Source: Spirochaetaceae bacterium UBA4077 (lineage in GTDB: Bacteria > Spirochaetota > Spirochaetia > Treponematales > Rectinemataceae). From it: a stretch of DNA of 64,000 bases. The stretch is from positions 11,251 through 75,250 of the forward strand of contig DFYR01000040.1 of assembly GCA_002383375.1 (NCBI GenBank), in the 5' to 3' direction. A program made the position numbers and the translations under genes. Under the pieces are notes generated by a model. That model was not told where the DNA came from. It did no database searches and saw only the letters and a program-made list of their open reading frames with translations. Shown in pieces: positions 25,365 through 33,224 of the stretch (its first letter is position 1; each line of letters opens with the position of its first letter).

Positions 25365-25769
25365 ATGGAAATCCAAAAATTCGAGTATAAGGGCGAAGGC
25401 CTTGTCAGGGTCTACGAAAACGCCAAATGGATGGTGGGCATAAAGAACTGGAAGCCCGCCAACGACATAACGGGAATCGATTGCCTGGAGCGGCACAACG
25501 AAACCGACGAGCTCTTCATCCTCCTGGCGGGAAGCTGCACGCTTTTGTCCGCCGAGGAGAGTCGTGACGGCCTTGTCATCAAGGCGACTAAAATGGAGCC
25601 CATGAAGGTCTACAACATACCCCGGGGCCTGTGGCACAATACGGTGACTACCAAAGAGGTTAAACTCATCTTGGTGGAGGACTCTGCCACGGGGGCGGCG
25701 AACAGCGAGGTGCTGCCGCTGAAGCCCGAACAGCTGGCGGCGGTTAAAGACCTAGTCGCCAGGGGCTAA
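25365..25769 (+). CDS. Small cupin-fold protein
   Basis: A 134-residue protein with a single predicted cupin barrel. ERHNETDELFILLAG looks like the first cupin motif, with His and Glu metal ligands, and YNIPRGLWHNTVT like the second, with a His. ATG 25365 is chosen after AAAAGGAAG; the in-frame ORF reaches back to 25278 but has no ribosome site there. Cupins in sugar clusters are often isomerases, epimerases or ligand-binding proteins. An isomerase step before transketolase would make sense, but this is inference. Confidence 0.7.
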   Translation: MEIQKFEYKGEGLVRVYENAKWMVGIKNWKPANDITGIDCLERHNETDELFILLAGSCTLLSAEESRDGLVIKATKMEPMKVYNIPRGLWHNTVTTKEVKLILVEDSATGAANSEVLPLKPEQLAAVKDLVARG

Positions 25770-25799
25770 AGCTTGATCGATTATGATGCGTGAAAAATC

Positions 25800-26741
25800 A
25801 TGAAAACCAGCGAAGTATTCAGTCCTCGAAGATCGCGCATAGTCGAAACGAAGATGCCTGAGATCGGTATCAACGATGTGGAGATCAAAGTAAGGGCTTG
25901 CGGGATATGCGGATCCGAGTACTTTGCCTGGGACAAGGCGGAAAACGCGCCCCTGCGGCTCGGGCACGAGGCGGCAGGAGAAGTGACAGGAATCGGCGCT
26001 GGGGTGTCGGGCATCGCGATTGGAGACACGGTGACAGGTCTTTTCAGGCGTGGTTTTTCAGAATTCGCCGTAGCCGACGCCGCGGCTGTCATGAAATATC
26101 CGGAGTCGCTGGATTTCGATAAAGCATCCCTCGGTGAGCCGATTGCCTGCGTGGTGAGCGGAGCCCTGCGCACCGATGTAGGTCTTGGAAAGACGATAGT
26201 TGTTATCGGCCTTGGCTTTATGGGGCTTCTCGCGCTTCAGCTCATGAAGCTCAGAGGCGCGTACCACCTCATTGCCATCGATACGCGCAAGGAAACCGAG
26301 ACGCTTGCCAGATTCTGCGGCGCCGACGAATTTATGCTTGCTGGGGATGTTCCTAAGGAGGATCTTCTTAGCGACAGTACTGGTAATGGCGGCGTCGACA
26401 TCGTAGTCGAGTGTACTGGAAACGCTCAGGCGCTGGATCTCGCTATATTGATGCTCAATCGTCATTCGATTCTTTCTATCGTTGGATACCATCAAGGCGG
26501 CCCGCGCTGCGTCGATCTCCAGATGCTGAACTGGAAAGCCGTTGAAATCATCAACGCCCACGAAAAGCGGATCGATCACACGATGCGTTGCATGAAGATA
26601 GGCTTGGATCTTGTGGCTAAAGGGCAGCTAGAAGTGGAAAAGCTCATGACGCATTACTATGGTATGCATACTATAGATACGGCATTCGAAGACTTTGGGA
26701 ACAAGCCGGACGGCTACGTCAAGGGGATCGTGAGGATGTAA
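25800..26741 (+). CDS. Zinc-type medium-chain dehydrogenase, short form
   Basis: A 313-residue NAD(P)-dependent alcohol/polyol dehydrogenase. The catalytic-zinc ligands are visible as C37 in CGICGSE and the His-Glu of LGHEAAGE, with EPIAC as the third region, and the Rossmann motif VIGLGFMGLLA follows. It is about 30 residues shorter than usual because the structural-zinc loop (four Cys after GDTV) is missing: the text runs from GDTVTGLF straight to FSEFAVAD. Coming after the transketolase and cupin genes, it probably oxidises a sugar or polyol in the same pathway. Confidence 0.85.
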   Translation: MKTSEVFSPRRSRIVETKMPEIGINDVEIKVRACGICGSEYFAWDKAENAPLRLGHEAAGEVTGIGAGVSGIAIGDTVTGLFRRGFSEFAVADAAAVMKYPESLDFDKASLGEPIACVVSGALRTDVGLGKTIVVIGLGFMGLLALQLMKLRGAYHLIAIDTRKETETLARFCGADEFMLAGDVPKEDLLSDSTGNGGVDIVVECTGNAQALDLAILMLNRHSILSIVGYHQGGPRCVDLQMLNWKAVEIINAHEKRIDHTMRCMKIGLDLVAKGQLEVEKLMTHYYGMHTIDTAFEDFGNKPDGYVKGIVRM

Positions 26742-26765
26742 TTTCCCGGCCGAGGAGGGCTGCAC

Positions 26766-27878
26766 ATGAAGCGGATACGCGCCGGCATAATCGGCGTCGG
26801 AAATATCGGCAACGCCCACATTGAAGCCATCCATAGGCTTGGATATGCGGATGTAGCTGCGATATGCGTACGAGACGAAGCCAGGGCGAAAGAACTCTGC
26901 GATTTTTATGGAATACCGAAGTACTTTACCGAGTACAGTGGAATGCTTGATGATCCGGACATCGACGTTGTGCACAACTGCACGCCCAATACCGCCCATT
27001 TCCAAATCAATAAAGACTGCATCATCGCGGGAAAGCACATACTTTCTGAAAAGCCGCTTACGGTCTATTCCAGCGAGTCTGGAAAACTGCTTGAGCTTTT
27101 AAAGTCGCACAACGTACAAAATTCGATCAATTTCGTATATCGCCATTATTCTCTTGTGCAGCATGCCAAAGGAATGATAGAGAACGGAGAGTTGGGCGAC
27201 ATTTACTCTATTCATGGGGCTTACCTCCAGGACTGGCTACTCCATGACAGCGATTACAACTGGAGGATCGACGCAAGACTGGGCGGTCCCTCAAGGGCGA
27301 TGGCCGACATAGGTTCTCACTGGTGCGATCTTGCCCAGTTTTTGCTGGGACAGAATATTTTGGAAGTCTGCGCCGATATGGCCACCTTCGTTCCATTCAG
27401 AATTGACGGATCGCCTGGGTCAGTCCAGGGCAAGCGCGTAGCGGTGGAGACCGAAGATTATGCAAGCGCGCTTCTTCGCTTTACCGGCGGCGCGCGGGGC
27501 AGTTTTACCGTTTCCCAGGTAAGCGCCGGATCGAAAATCGGGCTTTCTTTTGACATTGACGGGAGCAAGGCTTCCGTACATTGGGAGCATGGACAGGCTG
27601 ACCGCTTATGGATAGGCCATCGCGATAGCCCAAACGAGGAGCTTCCCCTGCATCCGGACCTGCTCAACGAGAGCGGTAAGGACAGCACTCCTCATGGCAG
27701 AAAAAGCGAGCGCTGGCCCGATGCCCAAAAGAACATGATAGACAGCTTTTACCGGACTATTCTGCAGGGCGAAAAACCGCGCTATGCTGACTTCTCCGAG
27801 GGGCATAAAATAACGAAGGTCGTGGAAGCCGTTGTAGAGAGTTATCGCTCGGGTCGCTGGGAAAAAGTAGGCGCTTGA
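26766..27878 (+). CDS. Gfo/Idh/MocA family oxidoreductase
   Basis: A 370-residue NAD(P)-dependent sugar or inositol dehydrogenase. The N-terminal Rossmann motif is GVGNIGNAHIEA, followed by the family block SEKPLTVYS, with the catalytic Lys, and a C-terminal domain containing GSHWCDLAQF, where a conserved Asp/His pair is expected. An AGGAGGGC ribosome site lies just before the ATG. It ends the sugar cluster, 25 nt after the MDR gene. A long stem-loop overlapping its stop codon probably terminates the operon. Confidence 0.9.
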   Translation: MKRIRAGIIGVGNIGNAHIEAIHRLGYADVAAICVRDEARAKELCDFYGIPKYFTEYSGMLDDPDIDVVHNCTPNTAHFQINKDCIIAGKHILSEKPLTVYSSESGKLLELLKSHNVQNSINFVYRHYSLVQHAKGMIENGELGDIYSIHGAYLQDWLLHDSDYNWRIDARLGGPSRAMADIGSHWCDLAQFLLGQNILEVCADMATFVPFRIDGSPGSVQGKRVAVETEDYASALLRFTGGARGSFTVSQVSAGSKIGLSFDIDGSKASVHWEHGQADRLWIGHRDSPNEELPLHPDLLNESGKDSTPHGRKSERWPDAQKNMIDSFYRTILQGEKPRYADFSEGHKITKVVEAVVESYRSGRWEKVGA

Positions 27879-27899
27879 GCAGTCATAGCCTGCTCAAGC
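27873..27899 (+). terminator. Stem-loop at the end of the sugar cluster
   Basis: GCTTGAGCAG at 27873-27882 pairs perfectly with CTGCTCAAGC at 27890-27899 over a 7-nt loop. The stop codon of the preceding gene lies in the left arm. Only a weak T stretch follows (TTAAAG), so it may end transcription inefficiently; it lies between convergent genes. Confidence 0.5.
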
Positions 27900-28016
27900 T
27901 TAAAGCTCCGAAACAGGCGTCCTTTGTCGGCTTTAAGAGATCGCACAACGCTTTTAATTTTCAGGCGCAACAATGGTTGAAAGCAACAACGAACAGCGTG
28001 GTGCCTTGTTAAAGTA

Positions 28017-29126
28017 TCAAGCCGTGCGCTGCTGATACTCTTCCTGCGCAAGCGCGAGGACGCCCTTGGCATAAGCCAGCTCAGCGTTCAGCACCGAGGC
28101 ACCAGCAGCCCCCCGTTCGGCGTTGTGTCCCAGGGCGATGAACTTAATGCCCAGAATTGGGCAGGGCCTGACCCTTCCCACGGTTATTCTCATGCCGCCG
28201 TCGACCTCAGCATCCTTTCGGGGCTGGGGCCTGTCCGGCTCGGCGGATACGGCCAGGAAACGCTCCGGCGCCGAGGGAAGGCAGAGCCCGGCGGTGCCCG
28301 GTTCGAAGTAGTCCATGGCGGCTACTACATCTTTTACAGAGGGATTGCCCTTAAGCTTGACCGATATGGCGATGGTATGCCCATCGATGACCGGCACCCT
28401 TGTGCAGGTCGCCGAGACGACGAAGCGCGAAGGCGTCAGGGAAGCGGATAAACCTGAACCCAGAAGCCTGCCCAGGATTTTTCGGGGCTCAGCTTCGACC
28501 TTGAGCTCTTCTTTTTTGATATGCGGGATCACGTTACCCTGAATATCCATGGCGCTCACTCCCGGGTAGCCGGCGCCGGAAATAGCCTGCATGCTGGTGG
28601 CCATGACCGCCTCGATGCCGAAGACTCTGTCCAGAGGCGCCAGGGGACTGGCGAGCATGACTGTGGTGCAGTTAGGGTTGGTAACGATGGCACCCTTCCA
28701 TCCTCGCTGGGCTTGTTGACGTTCCAGAATGCCGAGGTGCCCAGGATTGATCTCTGGTATCAGGAGAGGAATATCCTCATCCATGCGGTAGGCCGAAGCA
28801 TTAGAAAAGACGAAAGCACCGCTCCTGGCGTAAGCGGCTTCGATCGAGACCGCCACATCGGCATCCAGGGCTGAGAAAACCAGGGGAGCCGGCGCCGAAT
28901 CGGGAGTACAGGTGGTCACTACCATATCGCCGTAACCGGCGAAAGGCTCACCGCCCAGGTGCCAGAGGCAGGCGTCTTTGTACTTTTTACCTGCCGAACG
29001 ATCACTGGCGGCCAAATAAGCGATCTCAAAAAAAGGATGATCTGCCAGCCGCCTCAAGAAGCGCTGTCCCACGACACCGGTGGCGCCTAGAATGGCCACT
29101 GGGATTTTTCGTCTGCCTGTTGTCAT
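28017..29126 (-). CDS. asd: Aspartate-semialdehyde dehydrogenase
   Basis: A 369-residue cytoplasmic enzyme that reduces aspartyl phosphate to aspartate semialdehyde with NADPH, the branch point to lysine, diaminopimelate, threonine and methionine. The N-terminal nucleotide motif AILGATGVVGQ and the catalytic Cys of NPNCTT (C153) are present, with SGAGYPG after it. The length and sequence style fit the archaeal/fungal-type branch. It stands alone and is preceded by a lysine riboswitch whose downstream hairpin covers the ribosome site, so lysine should repress its translation. The DapA-family gene at 40163 is not linked to it. Confidence 0.94.
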   Translation of the reverse strand: MTTGRRKIPVAILGATGVVGQRFLRRLADHPFFEIAYLAASDRSAGKKYKDACLWHLGGEPFAGYGDMVVTTCTPDSAPAPLVFSALDADVAVSIEAAYARSGAFVFSNASAYRMDEDIPLLIPEINPGHLGILERQQAQRGWKGAIVTNPNCTTVMLASPLAPLDRVFGIEAVMATSMQAISGAGYPGVSAMDIQGNVIPHIKKEELKVEAEPRKILGRLLGSGLSASLTPSRFVVSATCTRVPVIDGHTIAISVKLKGNPSVKDVVAAMDYFEPGTAGLCLPSAPERFLAVSAEPDRPQPRKDAEVDGGMRITVGRVRPCPILGIKFIALGHNAERGAAGASVLNAELAYAKGVLALAQEEYQQRTA

Positions 29127-29130
29127 GTCC

Positions 29131-29157
29131 GTCTCCTTATGCTACGGAGACCAAGGT
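29131..29157 (-). promoter_or_regulatory. Ribosome-site sequestering hairpin of the asd riboswitch
   Basis: Reading the minus strand, GTCTCC (29151-29146) pairs with GGAGAC (29136-29131) over a 9-nt loop. The right arm holds most of the asd ribosome site AAGGAG (29138-29133), 6 nt before the ATG. The left arm and the bases before it, ACCTTGGTCTCCG (29157-29145), can instead pair with the 3' end of the aptamer (29259-29245) to give 13 bp with two single-base bulges. The two structures exclude each other. Confidence 0.75.
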
Positions 29158-29250
29158 TGGAAGCTTCGAGCTGAATCCCTTGAAAGCGTCTGGGGAAGAC
29201 GTTGAATACAGCCGGTATTCCGGGGGATGCTGCGGAAGTCACGTACCTTA

Positions 29251-29418
29251 GGCTCTCCGCGAGGTTGTGAGCCTCGCGACAGCCGCCGGGTATTAGCCCG
29301 GTCGTCCAAGAACGGGGGCCTGGGTAAGCCCTCGATCCTTCGGCGATCCTCCCCTTTCCCGCAGCATCGTCGGGACCCAGCCCTTCACTGTGGTACTCTT
29401 GGGGATCGCTCCTCCATC
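29251..29418 (-). ncRNA. Lysine riboswitch (L-box) aptamer
   Basis: The transcribed minus strand contains the conserved L-box blocks in order: GGAGGAGCGAT at the 5' end, AAGAGTA (the loop-E region), GGGAAAGGGGAGGATCGCCG followed by AAGG, then TTCTTGG, AATACCC and CTGTCGCGAGG, ending GCGGAGAGCC. This order and the spacing fit the known lysine aptamer. The bases expected to close helix P1 (CCGATGG and CCTAAGG) pair only in part. Its place directly before asd matches the usual target of this riboswitch. Confidence 0.9.
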
Positions 29419-29428
29419 GGTTTTGGCG

Positions 29429-29457
29429 AAAATAGCACATCCTTGAGGGCAGTGCAA
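29429..29457 (-). promoter_or_regulatory. Candidate promoter of the riboswitch-asd transcript
   Basis: On the minus strand TTGCAC (29457-29452) and TATTTT (29434-29429) are 17 nt apart. The matches are modest, 3 of 6 and 4 of 6, but the predicted start near 29422 falls right at the beginning of the riboswitch aptamer. Confidence 0.45.
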
Positions 29458-29558
29458 GCGTTTTGCCCAGGGAATATCATATATTTATTGAATTAACCGC
29501 CTCAAAGCCCGCGAAGGGCGGCCTGCCATGCGTGCGCCATAACGGGCTTGATTCTAGA

Positions 29559-30182
29559 TCACTGAATAAAATTCGTCTTGATCTGGGCTTCGAGAGCGGG
29601 CTTGGCAAGGCCTGCTTTACTGCCGGCTTCCAGCGATTTAAGAACCCATGCCATGTTGAGCCCCAAGGTACGCATGGTCTGGGTGCCTTCCAGGTCGCGG
29701 AGCACTTCTTCGGGCTTGTTGCCGTGCACCATGTTCCAGTACTGGGAGCCTACGACGAGCATGCTGCTGATGAGAAAGTATTTGTTGAGCTGATCCAGGG
29801 TCGCGGTCGCCCCGCCGCGCCTGCAGCTCACCACGGCGGCCGCCGGCTTGTGCTTGAAGGGGGCGCTCCCTGCCCTGAACAGCCTGTCCATAAGGGAGGT
29901 GATCTGCCCCGATGCGGAGGAATAATACACGGGAGAGCCGAAGACGAAGGCATCGGCGGTCTTGGCTTTTTCGATCAGCTCGTTGACCGGGTCGTCCTCG
30001 TACACGCAGCGCTTGAGCTCTGCGCATTTGCCGCAGGCCACGCAGCCGCGGACGGTCTTGGACCCGATATTGACTACTTCGGTTTCGATGCCTTCTTTTT
30101 CAAGGCTCTTGGCAACTTCGGCCAAAGCGGTTCTTGTGCAGCCCTGAGTGTGAGGGCTTCCGTTGATCATTAGTACTTTCAT
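29559..30182 (-). CDS. Flavodoxin-fold NAD(P)H-dependent oxidoreductase (iron-sulfur flavoprotein-like)
   Basis: A 207-residue cytoplasmic FMN protein. The FMN phosphate loop is INGSPHTQGCTRTAL at the N-terminus, followed by CVACGKC with a further Cys in KRCVYEDD, a Cys spacing seen in iron-sulfur flavoproteins, and GSPVYYSSASGQ. It probably shuttles electrons between NAD(P)H, ferredoxin and quinone- or oxygen-type acceptors. ATG 30182 gives the family start; an in-frame TTG at 30218 is possible and neither has a clear ribosome site. It is divergent from the flavodiiron gene at 30431. Confidence 0.87.
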   Translation of the reverse strand: MKVLMINGSPHTQGCTRTALAEVAKSLEKEGIETEVVNIGSKTVRGCVACGKCAELKRCVYEDDPVNELIEKAKTADAFVFGSPVYYSSASGQITSLMDRLFRAGSAPFKHKPAAAVVSCRRGGATATLDQLNKYFLISSMLVVGSQYWNMVHGNKPEEVLRDLEGTQTMRTLGLNMAWVLKSLEAGSKAGLAKPALEAQIKTNFIQ

Positions 30183-30430
30183 TGGATGATTGTACCCGGC
30201 TCCATCGCTTTTGTTCAATTAGAAGGTATTCGCGCTGAAATATATGGAAAAATCGATGATATATGGTAAATTCAAGCTTCGTTTTACTATACTTTCAATA
30301 GCGACGATTGTTTCGAGCTCGGACCAAGGATGTTTTTCTCAGGCTTCGAGGAATGGATAGTCCCGGGAATAGTAGGCTATCGATTCAAAAAGACTGAAAG
30401 GTGACGAAAAATCGCGAGGGAGGAAAATCC

Positions 30431-31618
30431 ATGAAAAAACACCTGAAAGGCAACGTGTACTGGGTGGGCAAGATCGATTGGGAGCTCAAGAAGTTCCACG
30501 GCGAGGAATACTCGACCCACAAAGGTTCGAGCTACAATTCCTACGTTGTCCAGGAAGAGAAAACAGTACTCGTGGATACGGTATGGCTTCCCTTCGCCAA
30601 GGAGTTCGTGGACAATCTGGAGGCCGAGGGAATTCTCGACAAGCTGGACGCTGTCGTGCAGAACCATGGTGAAGTGGACCATTCGGGCGCCCTGCCCGAA
30701 TTGCTGCGCCGCCGGCCGGACCTGCCAATATACTGCACTGCCAACGCGGTGAAGTCTCTCAAGGGCCAGTACCACGAAGACTGGAACTTCAAGGTGGTGA
30801 AGACCGGGGATTCGCTGGATCTGGGCAATGGCAGGAAGTTCGTCTTCGTGGATGCGCGGATGCTCCACTGGCCCGACTCCATGTTTTCCTACCTCGCCGG
30901 CGAAGCCATCCTCTTCTCCAACGACGCCTTCGGCCAGCACTACGCCTCCGAGCTTCTCTTCAACGATCTGGTGGACCAGGACGAGCTCTACGACGAATGC
31001 ATCAAGTACTACGCCAACATCCTCACCCCCTTCAGCCCCCTGGTCACGGCCAAGATCAACGAAGTGGTCGGCCTGAACCTTCCCGTGGACATGATCGCCA
31101 CCAGCCACGGAATTGTATGGCGCAAGGATCCGCTGCAGATCGTCACAAAGTACGCTGAATGGGCCAAGGAGTATAAGGAAGACCGCATCACCATCATCTA
31201 CGACTCCATGTGGGGCGGTACCAGGAAACTGGCGGAAGGCATCGCCAAGGGCATAGTCGAAGCCTCGCCCTCCACCGAGGTCAGGCTCCACAACGTGGGC
31301 AAATCGGACAAGAACGACGCCATCACCGACGTATTCCGCTCCCGGGCTATCCTCGTAGGCTCGCCGACCATCGGCCAGGGAATTCTCTCTGCGGTGGCCG
31401 GTATTCTGGAGGAAATCAAGGGCCTGAAATTTAAGGGCAAGAAGGCTGGCGTCTTCGGCTGCTACGGCTGGTCCGGCGAAGGCAACAAGGTCCTGGCAGA
31501 AAACCTCAAGGCCAGCGGCTTCGAGCCGGTGGGCGAAGGGCTTAAAAACCAGTGGAACCCCGACGATGCCGGCTTCGCCGCGGCGGTAGAATTTGGGAAG
31601 AAGATAGCCAAGGCTTAA
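30431..31618 (+). CDS. Flavodiiron protein (A-type flavoprotein, FprA-like)
   Basis: A 395-residue cytoplasmic protein that reduces O2 to water, or NO to N2O, in anaerobes. The N-terminal MBL-like domain carries the diiron ligands HGEVDHSG (HxExDH), the bridging-Asp region DARMLHWPDS and a later His in SHGIVW. The C-terminal flavodoxin domain starts at IIYDSMWGGTRKLA and has SPTIGQGILS. Length is standard for class A. The start at 30431 follows GGGAGGAAAA. It marks an anaerobic or microaerophilic lifestyle and needs a rubredoxin or similar donor encoded elsewhere. Confidence 0.94.
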   Translation: MKKHLKGNVYWVGKIDWELKKFHGEEYSTHKGSSYNSYVVQEEKTVLVDTVWLPFAKEFVDNLEAEGILDKLDAVVQNHGEVDHSGALPELLRRRPDLPIYCTANAVKSLKGQYHEDWNFKVVKTGDSLDLGNGRKFVFVDARMLHWPDSMFSYLAGEAILFSNDAFGQHYASELLFNDLVDQDELYDECIKYYANILTPFSPLVTAKINEVVGLNLPVDMIATSHGIVWRKDPLQIVTKYAEWAKEYKEDRITIIYDSMWGGTRKLAEGIAKGIVEASPSTEVRLHNVGKSDKNDAITDVFRSRAILVGSPTIGQGILSAVAGILEEIKGLKFKGKKAGVFGCYGWSGEGNKVLAENLKASGFEPVGEGLKNQWNPDDAGFAAAVEFGKKIAKA

Positions 31619-31696
31619 ACCGCGGGGCGGGCGACCTGCAGGGCGAGCGGCCTACCGGGCGGACGGCTTACGTGACAAGCGGCTTGTGGGGCGGGC

Positions 31697-31715
31697 AGCC
31701 CGTATTTAACGGGCT
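31697..31715. terminator. Small hairpin between convergent genes
   Basis: AGCCCGT at 31697-31703 pairs with ACGGGCT at 31709-31715 over a 5-nt loop. It lies between the convergent flavodiiron gene and the isocitrate-lyase-family remnant, whose stop codon falls in the loop. No clear T run is next to it on either strand. Confidence 0.4.
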
Positions 31716-32317
31716 CCACCCTGTCCGAATAGTCGATCGAGCGTCTTCTCATAGGCCTCGTACCCGAGAAAGTCGTAGAGTTCCGCTCTGGTCTGCATTA
31801 AGTCGATGACGCGTTCCTGGCTCCCCTCCTGGCGGATCGCCCGCATTACCTCCAAAGCCGCGCGCTGCATGGCGCGGGTGGCCGAGAGGGGGTAGAGAAG
31901 CATGGCGACGCCCTGCTCGCGCAGCTGATCCCTGGTAAAGCAGGGCGTGGCGCCGAATTCGGTCATGTTGGCGAGCACGGGGGCCTTCACTGCCTCGCAG
32001 ACCTTTCCGTACATCTCCAAATCCGTCATGGCTTCGGCGAATATAGTGTCGGCCCCCGCTTCGACATAGGCACAGGCGCGATCTATCACCCCCGAGAGAC
32101 CCTCGCTCTGCAGCGCATCCGTACGGGCCATGAGCACAAAACCGGGATCGGTCTTGGCGTCGGCCGCCGCCTTAACCCGGTCGACCATCTCGCCTGCGGA
32201 TACAATTGCCTTGTTAGGACGGTGACCGCAGCGTTTCTGCGCTACCTGGTCTTCGATATGGACCGCCGCCGCCCCGGCGGCTGCGCTGACCTTCTCGCGC
32301 TCGCAGTGTTCCTCCAT
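31706..32317 (-). pseudogene. Isocitrate lyase/PEP mutase family remnant (PrpB-like), 5' part lost
   Basis: The 203 codons match the last two thirds of a methylisocitrate-lyase-like enzyme: [46 protein letters not shown] and the C-terminal helix region. Family members have about 290 residues; the first roughly 90 are missing, including the metal- and substrate-binding DADTGFG segment. Upstream in the same frame the codons stay open to about 32440 but encode unrelated residues ([20 protein letters not shown]), so the left end looks like a deletion junction. A shortened protein could still be made, but catalysis is unlikely. Confidence 0.7.
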
Positions 32318-32503
32318 CTGCTTTCCACGGCCTGCGGCGGCAAAGACAGGGATTTGCCTTAGATATAAACGCGGAAAAAGGCCGAACGATGCCAGGCACT
32401 CTTCAATAGCGCTCCAGTCCCTGTAACGGCTTAGCCAGTTTTAGGACTTGCCTCGCCACTATCGACCTTGCCCCAACGATTGCACTCCCCCATAATCAGA
32501 GCC

Positions 32504-32938
32504 ATGACAGAACAGAACCCATATTTCCACAAGACCCAGTACTACGAAACCGACCAGATGGGCATCGTCCACCATTCGAATTTTATACGTTGGTTTGAGG
32601 AAGCGCGAACCGATCTTCTCGAGCGCGCCGGCTTGAGCTACGACCAAATGGAGAAGCTGGACATAATCGTTCCGGTGCTCGCTGCTTCCTGCGAGTACAA
32701 AACGAGCGTCCGCTACGGGGAAACCGTCGCAATAATCGCAACGGTCGAATCGTATACAGGTTTACGGTTAACCATTTCGTATCGCGTGATCGACTCAGCC
32801 TCAGGCCAGCTGCGGGCGACCGGCGAAACGCGGCACGCCTTCCTGGATCGTAATTTTAAGCCTTCGCCCCTGCAGAGAAACCATCCGGAGGTAGACAGAT
32901 TCATGAGGATTCTCGCACACAGCACAAGCCCGAAATAA
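32504..32938 (+). CDS. Acyl-CoA thioesterase, hot-dog fold (YbgC/FadM type)
   Basis: A 144-residue cytoplasmic thioesterase. The active-site block YYETDQMGIVHHSNFIRWFEEAR is the 4HBT signature, with the catalytic Asp in ETDQMG. It would release free acid from short- or medium-chain acyl-CoA. ATG 32504 fits the family length; an in-frame TTG at 32468 is less likely, and no strong ribosome site is seen for either. It stands alone. Confidence 0.87.
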   Translation: MTEQNPYFHKTQYYETDQMGIVHHSNFIRWFEEARTDLLERAGLSYDQMEKLDIIVPVLAASCEYKTSVRYGETVAIIATVESYTGLRLTISYRVIDSASGQLRATGETRHAFLDRNFKPSPLQRNHPEVDRFMRILAHSTSPK

Positions 32939-33017
32939 TCACTGTGAGCAATGCTGCTTCTGAAGCTTTTCGCTACACGCTTCGATGCAGTACTTTAATT
33001 TTTGAAAGGAGTTCGTC

Positions 33018-33200
33018 ATGGACAACAAGGAAAAGGTAATCCAGGCATTCAAGACTTCCGCCAAAGCATTGAGCGCGGCTCAGGTAGCCCAGGCCACACA
33101 AGTGGAGAAAAAAGAAGTGGACAAGATAATGGGCGCCCTCAAAAAGGAAGGCAAGCTCGAGTCTCCCAAGGCTTGCTTCTGGCAGTGGAAGAAGGCATAA
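33018..33200 (+). CDS. Small helix-turn-helix protein
   Basis: A 60-residue, very Lys- and Ala-rich protein preceded by GAAAGGAG. The sequence ALSAAQVAQATQVEKKEVDKIMGALKK, read in two parts, fits a winged-helix fold: one helix, a turn, then a recognition helix, ending with a hydrophobic strand FWQWKK. It may be a small DNA-binding regulator or part of a larger winged-helix family. Only 24 nt separate it from the dehydrogenase at 33225, so they may be co-transcribed. Confidence 0.7.
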   Translation: MDNKEKVIQAFKTSAKALSAAQVAQATQVEKKEVDKIMGALKKEGKLESPKACFWQWKKA

Positions 33201-33224
33201 ATCGCTCAAAAGGAGGGCTAGTGC

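Noticed and set aside
29463..30173. 236-codon plus-strand frame
   Set aside because: It is antisense to the flavodoxin-fold oxidoreductase, whose FMN and Cys motifs are clear.
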